This document shows, one piece after another, positions 1 through 6,010 of a DNA stretch of 25,549 bases; position 1 is the stretch's first letter, and every line of letters begins with the position of its first letter. A program made the position numbers and the translations under genes. The notes beneath the pieces were generated by a model. That model ran no database searches, was not told where the DNA came from, and saw nothing but the letters and a program-made list of their open reading frames with translations. Source of the stretch: DASUMP01 sp036277635. GTDB taxonomy: Bacteria; Actinomycetota; Acidimicrobiia; IMCC26256; PALSA-610. The stretch spans positions 1 to 25,549 of the forward strand of contig DASUMP010000246.1 of the NCBI GenBank assembly GCA_036277635.1, read 5' to 3'.

Positions 1-1
1 G

Positions 2-64
2 TCGCTGGAGGAAGTGATCCAGAAGCTCGACGAGCGCGGGTTGTCCTTGCGCGTGAAGGAGTAA
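2..64 (+). CDS. rpoA: DNA-directed RNA polymerase subunit alpha, C-terminal end (partial)
   Basis: The window opens inside a gene that ends with TAA at 62-64. Its last 20 residues (SLEEVIQKLDERGLSLRVKE) look like the end of the RpoA C-terminal domain, where a helix is followed by a GLSL motif. The identification is supported by the position: rpoA directly precedes rplQ in most bacteria, and here only 3 bases separate the two. The alpha subunit assembles RNA polymerase and its C-terminal domain contacts UP elements and activators. Only the end is visible, so nothing can be said about the rest of the protein. Confidence 0.85.
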   Translation, partial: SLEEVIQKLDERGLSLRVKE

Positions 65-67
65 GCG

Positions 68-418
68 ATGCCGGCGCCGAAGAAGGGCCCGCGCTTCGGC
101 GGGAGCCCGTCGCACCACCGCGCGATGCTCGCGAACATGGCGGCCAGCCTCATCGAGGCCGGAGCGATCACCACCACCGAGGCGCGCGCGAAGGCGTTGC
201 GTCCCTACGTGGAGAAGCTGATCACGAAGGCCAAGAAGGGCGGGGTGCACAACCAGCGCCTCGTCGTCGCCAAGATCCACGACCGCGACGCCGCCCACAA
301 GCTCTTCGCCGACGTCGGACCTCGCTACGCCGATCGCAACGGCGGCTACACGCGGATCCTCAAGCTCGGTCCGCGCAACGGCGACGCCGCTCCCATGGCG
401 CGCATCGAGCTCGTCTGA
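68..418 (+). CDS. rplQ: 50S ribosomal protein L17
   Basis: L17 binds 23S rRNA near the polypeptide exit tunnel. The 116-residue product has the family hallmarks: an N-terminal segment rich in Arg, Lys and His containing SPSHHRAMLANMA, a TTEARAKALRP motif at about residues 36-46, a VEKLITKAKKG helix, and the GGYTRILKLGPRNGDAAPMA ending. Length matches the core L17 family, without the long C-terminal extension some actinobacteria carry. The ATG lies 3 bases after the rpoA stop, so it is probably translated from the rpoA operon by coupling. No terminator follows directly; truA starts 33 bases later. Confidence 0.98.
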   Translation: MPAPKKGPRFGGSPSHHRAMLANMAASLIEAGAITTTEARAKALRPYVEKLITKAKKGGVHNQRLVVAKIHDRDAAHKLFADVGPRYADRNGGYTRILKLGPRNGDAAPMARIELV

Positions 419-423
419 CACGA

Positions 424-437
424 CCGACCCGGGTCGG
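424..437. repeat. Perfect 14-bp palindrome between rplQ and truA
   Basis: CCGACCCGGGTCGG is a perfect inverted repeat with no loop, lying between the rplQ stop and the truA GTG. As RNA it could only form a short hairpin with a few unpaired central bases. It might be a weak pause or processing site, or a protein-binding palindrome. In a genome this GC-rich, short palindromes also arise by chance. Confidence 0.4.
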
Positions 438-451
438 GCAAGACTCGCGCC

Positions 452-1243
452 GTGACCCTGTTCGACGCGCCGAGCGGTACGCCCACGGACGGCCCGGCGA
501 AGGTCCGGCTCCTCGTCGCGTACGACGGCACCGACTTCCGCGGCTTCGCCGATCAGCCGGGTCAAGGTCACGTCCGCACGGTCGGCGGCGTGCTCGGGGC
601 CGCACTCGAGAAGGTGCTGCGCCACCCGGTCGACCTCGCGTGCGCGGGTCGCACCGACGCCGGCGTGCACGCGTGGGGGCAGGTCGTCAGCTTCGCCGCC
701 CAACCCGGACTCGATGAGTGGCGGCTGCAGCGGGCGCTGAACTCGATGCTCGGCCCCGAAGTGGTCGTGCGCGAGTGCGCGCTCGTGCCACCGACCTTCG
801 ACGCCCGGCACTCCGCGCGGTGGCGGGCGTACCGCTACACGATCGTGAACCGCCCGGTGCCCGATCCGTTCCGGCACCGGTTCTCGTGGCACATCGACGA
901 GCCGCTCGACCTGCGCGCGTTGCGGCTCGCGGCCGATCCGTTCATCGGCGACCACGACTTCGCATCGTTCTGCCGGAAGGGGCCGGAGGGGTCCACCACG
1001 ACGCGGCGCGTGCTCGACTCGCGGTGGCACGACGACGGCGACGGCGTGTTGCGCTACGAGATCCGCGCGACCGCGTTCTGCTGGCAGATGGTGCGCTCGA
1101 TCGTCGGGACGCTCGCGGAGGTCGGGACCGGGAAGCGCACGCCCGGCGACGTGATGGGCATCCTGCGCGGGCGCGACCGCGCGCTCACGAGCACGATCGC
1201 GCCACCCCACGGGCTGTGCCTGTGGGAGGTCGGCTACGACTGA
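452..1243 (+). CDS. truA: tRNA pseudouridine(38-40) synthase TruA
   Basis: TruA converts uridines 38-40 of tRNA anticodon stems to pseudouridine. The 263-residue product has VRLLVAYDGTDFRGFADQPG near the N-terminus, the catalytic motif CAGRTDAGVHAWGQ with the nucleophile Asp at residue 69, an FDARHSARWRAYRY segment, and the C-terminal FCWQMVRSIVGTLAEVGTG motif. Length is normal. The start is GTG at 452; residues 1-18 are not conserved and no strong ribosome site precedes it, so a slightly later start is possible. Truncation or frameshift is not seen. It follows rpoA-rplQ as in many actinobacteria and ends 4 bases before the stop of the opposite-strand lipoprotein gene. Confidence 0.96.
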   Translation: MTLFDAPSGTPTDGPAKVRLLVAYDGTDFRGFADQPGQGHVRTVGGVLGAALEKVLRHPVDLACAGRTDAGVHAWGQVVSFAAQPGLDEWRLQRALNSMLGPEVVVRECALVPPTFDARHSARWRAYRYTIVNRPVPDPFRHRFSWHIDEPLDLRALRLAADPFIGDHDFASFCRKGPEGSTTTRRVLDSRWHDDGDGVLRYEIRATAFCWQMVRSIVGTLAEVGTGKRTPGDVMGILRGRDRALTSTIAPPHGLCLWEVGYD

Positions 1244-1253
1244 CGCGTCAGTC
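1238..1253. repeat. Perfect 16-bp palindrome holding both convergent stop codons
   Basis: GACTGACGCGTCAGTC is identical on both strands. The TGA of truA (1241-1243) and the TGA of the opposite-strand lipoprotein gene (complement of 1248-1250) are mirror images within it. It is the only sequence between these convergent genes. With no loop and no T tract it is at best a weak bidirectional terminator. Confidence 0.5.
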
Positions 1254-1997
1254 GGGCAGTGTGGGGATCGTGATCTCGACCGGTTCGGCCGGCGGGTCGA
1301 GATCCTCGTCGGTCGGTTCGCCGAACTCGATCGCCTCGATCACGTCGGTCTCGTTGCCGTCGGCGTCGGTGCCGCGTGATCGCAACGTCGCGCCCGTCTC
1401 CTCGTCGACGCACACCTCCCACGTCCCGGTGTCGGGGACGAAGCTCGCGCTGCCGGGGTCGAACGTGGCGCACTTCGCGTCGCGACCGGCGATCTCGTCG
1501 TCTTCGAGGTCGATCGTGCCGAACACGTCGTCGTCCTCGCCGGCGGCGATGAGGATCGCCGCGAACGCGCCGCCGAACATGCCCGAGATCGTCTGGGTCA
1601 AGAAGTCGCCGCCGATCGGCAGCGTCGTGCACTCCGCCGTGTCGGGATCGTCGATCCCCGAACAGCTCACGGCGTCGCCGTTCTCGATCTGGTACGTGCC
1701 GGAGTCGCCTTGGATCAGCGCGTAGCGCGGAGGATCCTGGGCGATGATCATCTCGCCGCTCGCGGTCTCGTAGACCACACGGAAGGTGGCCTCGCGCGAC
1801 TTCTCGATCAGGTCGTCGATGCGCTCGTCGCCAGTGGTGTCGTCGGTGGTGTCGTCGGTGTCGTCGGTGGTGTCGTCGGACCCGCCGTCGGCGGTCGTGA
1901 CCGACGCGTCGTCGGAGTCGTCACCACCTCCGCAGCCGGCAGCAGCGCCGAAGAGGACGACCGCGAGAGCCAGGGCGAGGATCCGGGACCTGCGCAT
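1248..1997 (-). CDS. Predicted secreted lipoprotein of unknown function
   Basis: The 249-residue protein starts with a classic lipoprotein signal: positively charged RRSR, a hydrophobic run, then the lipobox AAGC with the lipidated Cys at residue 22. A low-complexity Asp/Thr linker (about 26-58) follows, and then a globular part with four cysteines at 112, 123, 176 and 196 that could form two disulfides (spacings 11 and 20). I do not recognise a named family; the layout recalls actinobacterial LppX/LprG-type or LolA-fold lipoproteins, but that is a guess. A GGAGG sits 7 bases before the ATG. It lies 31 bases downstream of the phosphodiesterase gene on the same strand, so the two are probably co-transcribed. 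Confidence 0.85.
   Translation of the reverse strand: MRRSRILALALAVVLFGAAAGCGGGDDSDDASVTTADGGSDDTTDDTDDTTDDTTGDERIDDLIEKSREATFRVVYETASGEMIIAQDPPRYALIQGDSGTYQIENGDAVSCSGIDDPDTAECTTLPIGGDFLTQTISGMFGGAFAAILIAAGEDDDVFGTIDLEDDEIAGRDAKCATFDPGSASFVPDTGTWEVCVDEETGATLRSRGTDADGNETDVIEAIEFGEPTDEDLDPPAEPVEITIPTLPD
1834..1878. repeat. Imperfect tandem repeat of a 12-bp unit in the lipoprotein linker
   Basis: GTGGTGTCGTCG occurs at 1834-1845, 1846-1857 and 1867-1878, with a 9-base partial copy at 1858-1866. On the minus strand it encodes the Asp-Asp-Thr-Thr linker just after the lipid anchor. All unit lengths are multiples of three, so changes in copy number would alter spacer length without breaking the frame. 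Confidence 0.85.
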
Positions 1998-2028
1998 CGG
2001 GCACCTCCAGGTGTGACGCGCCCGGACG

Positions 2029-3570
2029 CTACTCCGCGCCCACCCCGAAGTAGAGGAAGCCGTAGCCCTCGTCGCGGAACGTGAGCCCGTGGTCGCGGAG
2101 CGCGACGTCCCAGTCGCCCCGGCACGCCGGATCGGTCTCCTCCATGCCGTGGTCGGCCACGAGCACGAACGCGCAGTCGTCGATCACGCCGCGCTGCTCG
2201 AGCGCGGCGAGCACCTCGCCGAGGCGGCCGTCGGAGTCGCGGATCGACGCCGCCGCGACCTCGGAGTGCGGTCCGCCCTCGTGCATGGCGGCGTCGGTGA
2301 GCGTGCAGTTGAACCAGAGGAACCGCGGCATCGGGTACGTCTCGTCGCGGTAGTCGCCGGCGATGATGCCGAGCGCCTGCTCGAGGCCCATGTGGTCGAC
2401 GACCGACGACCACGAGTAGTCCTTCGACGGGCGCACGAAGCGTTCGGTCACGTGCGGCAGGCCGTCGGGGGTCTTCGGGATCGGCGGGATCTCGCCGCGG
2501 CGGAAGAAGTCGAACGTGGAGTAGTCGGCCGCGATGTCGCACGGCTCGTTGACCGACGCGGTGAACGCGTCGGACCACGTGCGGTGGAACGCGGTGTGCA
2601 ACGAGTCGACGCCGTCGGCGCAGTGCTGCATCGCCCACGGCCACGTGGCCGGCGAGTTCGTGATGACCTGCTCGCCGCGCGCGCGGTCGTACCACGCGTT
2701 GTGGAGGATCCCGTGGTGACCGGGGAGCGCGCCGGTGAGGATCGACGTGTGGTTCGCAAGGGTGACCGTGGGCAGTCCCGCCATCGCGCCGTGCTCGTAG
2801 GCGGTGCCCATCTCGAGGAGGCGCGCCAGGTGCGGCGTCTCGCCGCGCCGGAGCATGTCGTAGAGGACGTTGGCGTTCGTGCCGTCCCAGAGGACGCCGA
2901 TGACGTGGCTCGGACGCTCCGACGGATCGAGCACCTCCTCGAGGACACGACCGTCTTGGCGCGCGAGGTAGCGACCGTCGTCGTCGAGGGGCGCGCACCC
3001 GGCGAGCGCCGCGATCGTGGGCGCGACGTCGACGAGTCGCGCCGCGCGGGGGACGAAGCCGTCGGCGCGCACGCCCTTGCCCGCGATCACGAACGGGGCG
3101 CGCGCCTGGACGACGCCGAGGGAGCCGTGCTCGCCGCGGTGGCCGCCCTGGTCCTCCCAGTTGTGGGCGGCGGAGTGGATCACGCAGAGGTCGGGCGCCG
3201 CGGGCGCGTCGAACAGCTGGGCGACCTGGTCGTAGCCGTGCGGGTAGGCGTTGACGCGCCGGTGCGGGTACGGCGAGCCGCGCTCGTCGGCGAGGGGGGA
3301 GAAGCGATCGGTCGCCTGGTCGGCGAGCGGGTCGGCGCCGGTGGCCGCGACGACCTCGTAGCCGTCGGTGCCGGTTCGGCGGAACCGGACCGAGCCGTCG
3401 TGCGAGTGGGCCTCGAGGGCGCCGTCGCGGCGGGTGAGGACCATGTCGACGATCGGCTCGAGGGCGGGGTCGAGCAGGAGCCCGAGGGCTGCCTCGACGT
3501 CGGCGGCGTGCTCGGGGCGGACCTCGTGTCCGGCGCCGGGCGACTCGTCGTGGGTCCGGGTGTCGGCCAT
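2029..3570 (-). CDS. Alkaline phosphatase superfamily phosphodiesterase / nucleotide pyrophosphatase, apparently circularly permuted
   Basis: The 513-residue protein contains the type I phosphodiesterase/nucleotide pyrophosphatase core. Candidate metal ligands and nucleophile in sequence order are Asp229 (VLWDGTN), Thr270 (LPTVTLANH), Asp426 and His430 (TDAAMH), and Asp473-His474 (ADHGM). The usual last ligand, a His in an HGS context followed by 'APFVIAGKGV' and 'VDVAPTIAAL', normally lies C-terminal; here it is His148, before the catalytic core. The protein ends soon after ADHGM. This suggests a circular permutation or rearranged domain order. No signal peptide is seen, so it is probably cytosolic. 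Substrate unknown. The ATG at 3570 is chosen because longer readings run into rplM. A TACGGT box 6 bases upstream suggests a leaderless transcript. It is followed by the lipoprotein gene. Confidence 0.9.
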   Translation of the reverse strand: MADTRTHDESPGAGHEVRPEHAADVEAALGLLLDPALEPIVDMVLTRRDGALEAHSHDGSVRFRRTGTDGYEVVAATGADPLADQATDRFSPLADERGSPYPHRRVNAYPHGYDQVAQLFDAPAAPDLCVIHSAAHNWEDQGGHRGEHGSLGVVQARAPFVIAGKGVRADGFVPRAARLVDVAPTIAALAGCAPLDDDGRYLARQDGRVLEEVLDPSERPSHVIGVLWDGTNANVLYDMLRRGETPHLARLLEMGTAYEHGAMAGLPTVTLANHTSILTGALPGHHGILHNAWYDRARGEQVITNSPATWPWAMQHCADGVDSLHTAFHRTWSDAFTASVNEPCDIAADYSTFDFFRRGEIPPIPKTPDGLPHVTERFVRPSKDYSWSSVVDHMGLEQALGIIAGDYRDETYPMPRFLWFNCTLTDAAMHEGGPHSEVAAASIRDSDGRLGEVLAALEQRGVIDDCAFVLVADHGMEETDPACRGDWDVALRDHGLTFRDEGYGFLYFGVGAE

Positions 3571-3576
3571 CGCGAC

Positions 3577-3582
3577 ACCGTA
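3577..3582 (-). promoter_or_regulatory. Candidate -10 box of a leaderless promoter for the phosphodiesterase gene
   Basis: On the minus strand TACGGT (pattern TAnnnT) lies 6 bases before the ATG at 3570, and no Shine-Dalgarno sequence is present. This spacing places the transcript start at or next to the start codon, as in leaderless actinobacterial genes. No convincing -35 box is visible. Confidence 0.35.
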
Positions 3583-3613
3583 CCGTCGGCCGCTGCGGTC
3601 GGGGTCCGTGCGG

Positions 3614-3644
3614 TTGTCGGGCTGCGGGCCTGGTCGGCTAACGT
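3614..3644 (+). promoter_or_regulatory. Candidate rplM-rpsI promoter
   Basis: TTGTCG at 3614-3619 and TAACGT at 3639-3644 are separated by 19 bases, slightly longer than ideal. They lie in the 169-base gap between the divergent phosphodiesterase and rplM genes. A start near 3651 would give a leader of about 90 bases containing the two overlapping hairpins described below. Confidence 0.35.
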
Positions 3645-3670
3645 GTCCCGCTGCGCTCGGCGCCCCTCGT

Positions 3671-3701
3671 GGGCCGGCGCGTCCGGCCCGGTCCCCGGGC
3701 C
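3671..3701 (+). promoter_or_regulatory. Two mutually exclusive hairpins in the rplM leader
   Basis: Hairpin A pairs GGGCCGG (3671-3677) with CCGGCCC (3683-3689) around a 5-base loop. Hairpin B pairs GGCCCGG (3685-3691) with CCGGGCC (3695-3701) around a 3-base loop. Both stems are perfect 7-bp GC pairs and share bases 3685-3689, so only one can form at a time. They end 38 bases before the rplM start. Ribosomal protein operons often have autoregulatory leaders, and an L13 leader is known in Bacillota, so a regulatory switch is plausible; high GC content makes chance stems likelier. Confidence 0.4.
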
Positions 3702-3739
3702 GACACCGTCCACACCGGCTCTCCATCCAGGACCCATCT

Positions 3740-4198
3740 GTGCGCACGTTCACGCCTCGACCGAGCGACATCACCCGCGACTGGCACGTCATCGACGCCG
3801 AGGGCGCGGTGCTCGGCCGGCTCGCGACCGAGGTCGCGACGCTGCTGCGTGGCAAGCACAAGCCGATCTGGGCCCCGCACGTCGACGTCGGCGACCACGT
3901 CATCGTCGTGAACGCGTCGAAGCTCGCGCTCGACGCGAAGAAGCGGGCCGAGAAGATGTACCACCGCCACTCCGGTTACCCGGGTGGCCTGCGCAGCGAG
4001 AACCTCGACCAGCTGCTCGCCCGCGACCCCGAACGCGTCGTCCGTCTCGCCGTGCGCGGCATGTTGCCGAAGGGCCCGCTCGGCCGCCGGATGCTGAAGA
4101 AGCTGAAGGTGCACGCCGGCCCGAACCATCCGCACCAGGCGCAGCAGCCGACCGCGCGAGCCCTCCCGGCCCGCGCCACGGCGCGTCCCGCCGACTGA
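3740..4198 (+). CDS. rplM: 50S ribosomal protein L13
   Basis: L13 is an early-assembly large-subunit protein. The 152-residue product begins with RTFTPRPSDITRDWHVIDAE and contains VLGRLATEVATLLRGKHKP, the DVGDHVIVVNASKL segment, the YHRHSGYPGGLR motif and VRGMLPKGPLGRRMLKKL, all typical of L13. The last 20 or so residues (rich in Ala, Pro and Gln) are a short variable extension. The GTG at 3740 is chosen because it gives the standard L13 N-terminus; longer readings pass through non-conserved sequence. It forms an operon with rpsI, 23 bases downstream, as in nearly all bacteria. Confidence 0.97.
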   Translation: MRTFTPRPSDITRDWHVIDAEGAVLGRLATEVATLLRGKHKPIWAPHVDVGDHVIVVNASKLALDAKKRAEKMYHRHSGYPGGLRSENLDQLLARDPERVVRLAVRGMLPKGPLGRRMLKKLKVHAGPNHPHQAQQPTARALPARATARPAD

Positions 4199-4221
4199 CC
4201 GAATCGATCGAGGAACCGCTC

Positions 4222-4614
4222 GTGACGAAGCCGCTCATCCAGACCACCGGCCGGCGCAAGGAGTCCGTCGCACGCGTGCGCCTGCGTCCCGGCACCGGCA
4301 AGATCGTCGTGAACGGCCGGCCGTTCGAGCAGTACTTCCCGATCCTCACCCACCGGGTCATCGCCAAGGAGCCGCTGCGGCTCACGCAGACCGAAGAGGT
4401 CTACGACGTCGACGCCACGCTCGACGGCGGCGGGGTGAGCGGCCAGGCCGGTGCCATCCGCCTCGGCATCGCCCGAGCCCTGATCGCGCTCGACCCCGAG
4501 GCGCGCCCGACGCTGAAGAAGGCGGGCATGCTCGTGCGCGACGCGCGCGAGAAGGAGCGGCGCAAGTACGGCCTCAAGAAGGCCCGCAAGGCGCCGCAGT
4601 ACTCGAAGCGGTAG
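4222..4614 (+). CDS. rpsI: 30S ribosomal protein S9
   Basis: S9 sits in the small-subunit head with its C-terminal tail reaching the P-site tRNA. The 130-residue product shows TTGRRKESVARVRLRPGTGK, NGRPFEQYFP, the GGGVSGQAGAIRLGIARAL motif, the DAREKERRKYGLKKARKAPQ region and the invariant SKR end. Length is the family standard. It starts at GTG 4222, with a GAGGAA ribosome site about 8 bases upstream. Its stop is 25 bases before glmM. Confidence 0.98.
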   Translation: MTKPLIQTTGRRKESVARVRLRPGTGKIVVNGRPFEQYFPILTHRVIAKEPLRLTQTEEVYDVDATLDGGGVSGQAGAIRLGIARALIALDPEARPTLKKAGMLVRDAREKERRKYGLKKARKAPQYSKR

Positions 4615-4620
4615 CGGTCC

Positions 4621-4638
4621 GACCCGGCCCTTCGGGTC
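4621..4638 (+). promoter_or_regulatory. Short hairpin abutting the glmM start codon
   Basis: GACCCG (4621-4626) can pair with CGGGTC (4633-4638) around a 6-base loop, ending one base before the glmM ATG. The region has no Shine-Dalgarno sequence. The stem occupies the site where a ribosome would bind, so it may limit glmM translation or give partial termination after rpsI. The stem is only 6 bp. Confidence 0.3.
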
Positions 4639-4639
4639 C

Positions 4640-5962
4640 ATGACCCTGCGATTCGGCACCGACGGCGTCCGCGGCGACGCCGACGCCGACCTCACCCCCA
4701 CGCTCGTCGCGGCGCTCGGTCGCGCCGCGGCGCGCGTGTTCGGCACCGACCGCCCGTTCGTGGTGGGTCGCGACACGCGCGAGTCGGGGCCGCGCCTCGC
4801 CGCCGACCTCACCGCCGGGCTGCGGGCCGAAGGCGCCGACGTGATCGACGCCGGGGTCGTCTCGACGCCCGTGGTGGCGTTCCTCGCCGCTGATCTCGAC
4901 GCCCGGGCCGCGATGGTGTCGGCGAGTCACAACCCCTTCACCGACAACGGGATCAAGCTGTTCGAGCGCGGCGGCAAGAAGCTCGCCGACGACGCGGAGG
5001 CGGCGGTCGAACACGAGCTCGCGGCCCTCGCGTCCAGGGCGAGACCACCCGATGGTGCGCCGGGTCGCGCGGTTCCCGACGGCGCGCTCGACCGCTACGT
5101 CGATCACGTCGTCGACACGATCGACGGCCGCCGCCTCGACGGGTTGCCGGTGGTGCTCGACACCGCGAACGGGGCGGCGACCGCGCTGGCTCCTCGAGCG
5201 TTCGCGCGGCTGGGCGCCGACGTGCACGTGATCCACGCCGCGCCCGACGGGCGCAACATCAACGCCGCGTGCGGTTCGACCCACCCCGACGACCTCCGTC
5301 GCGAGGTGACGAGCCGCGGCGCGGTGCTCGGACTGGCGTTCGACGGCGACGCCGACCGCGTGATCGCGGTCGACGAGCGCGGCGACCTCGTCGACGGCGA
5401 CCGGATCCTCGCCATCGTCGCCCTCGACCTGCACGCGCGCGGCGCGCTGCGCGCCGACACGGTCGCGGTCACCGTCATGTCGAACCTCGGGCTGCGGCGC
5501 GCGCTCGACGCCGCCGGCATCACCGTGATCGAGACGCCCGTCGGCGACCGCGCGGTGCTCGCGGCGATGGAGGCGCGCGGCCTCGCGCTCGGCGGCGAGC
5601 AGTCGGGGCACATCATCTTCGGTGACCGGGCCACGACCGGCGACGGGCTGCTCACCGGGGTCGTGCTCGCCGACGCCGTCGTGCGCGCCGGCCGGCCGCT
5701 CTCCGAGCTCGCCGCGGTCGTCGAGTCGGTGCCGCAGCGGCTCGAGAACGTGCGCGTCGGCGGGCCGGTCGACCTCGACCACCCGACGATCGCGGCGGCG
5801 ATCGCCGCGGTCGCAGCGCAGCTCGGGGAGCGCGGGCGGGTGCTCGTGCGCCCGTCGGGCACGGAACCACTCGTGCGCATCATGGTGGAGGCCCCCACCG
5901 ACGACGAGCTCGAGGCGACGCTCGCTGTCCTGCGCACCGCAGTGCACGAGGTCGCCGGCTGA
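4640..5962 (+). CDS. glmM: Phosphoglucosamine mutase
   Basis: GlmM interconverts glucosamine-6-phosphate and glucosamine-1-phosphate on the way to UDP-GlcNAc for peptidoglycan. The 440-residue protein has the alpha-phosphohexomutase layout: LRFGTDGVRG at the N-terminus, the phosphoserine loop VSASHNPFTDNGIK (Ser96), the Mg-binding loop DGDADR (235-240), the sugar-specificity loop GEQSGHI (about 319-325) and the phosphate-binding loop RPSGTEPLVR (404-413). Length agrees with bacterial GlmM. It follows rpsI closely and precedes the glmS-like gene, so two successive steps of amino-sugar synthesis are adjacent. Confidence 0.97.
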   Translation: MTLRFGTDGVRGDADADLTPTLVAALGRAAARVFGTDRPFVVGRDTRESGPRLAADLTAGLRAEGADVIDAGVVSTPVVAFLAADLDARAAMVSASHNPFTDNGIKLFERGGKKLADDAEAAVEHELAALASRARPPDGAPGRAVPDGALDRYVDHVVDTIDGRRLDGLPVVLDTANGAATALAPRAFARLGADVHVIHAAPDGRNINAACGSTHPDDLRREVTSRGAVLGLAFDGDADRVIAVDERGDLVDGDRILAIVALDLHARGALRADTVAVTVMSNLGLRRALDAAGITVIETPVGDRAVLAAMEARGLALGGEQSGHIIFGDRATTGDGLLTGVVLADAVVRAGRPLSELAAVVESVPQRLENVRVGGPVDLDHPTIAAAIAAVAAQLGERGRVLVRPSGTEPLVRIMVEAPTDDELEATLAVLRTAVHEVAG

Positions 5963-5995
5963 CGAGCGCGGGTCGGGCGCCGCCGGGTCGGCCCG

Positions 5996-6001
5996 TAGAC
6001 T
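5996..6001 (+). promoter_or_regulatory. Candidate -10 box upstream of the glmS-like gene
   Basis: TAGACT (TAnnnT) lies 9 bases before the ATG at 6011, giving a leaderless or nearly leaderless transcript. It is part of the 15-mer CCCGTAGACTGGCGG, which recurs with two changes before the CBS-protein gene (10952-10966). No clear -35 box is seen. The glmM-glmS gap (48 bases) is too short for a glmS ribozyme. Confidence 0.4.
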
Positions 6002-6010
6002 GGCGGACTC

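Noticed and set aside
3571..3903. N-terminal extension of the phosphodiesterase frame up to 3903
   Set aside because: It overlaps rplM and its leader, is rich in Arg, Pro and Ser without conserved motifs, and ATG 3570 gives a sensible start.
5963..6010. A glmS ribozyme before the glmS-like gene
   Set aside because: The gap is only 48 bases, far shorter than the ribozyme, and shows no matching core.
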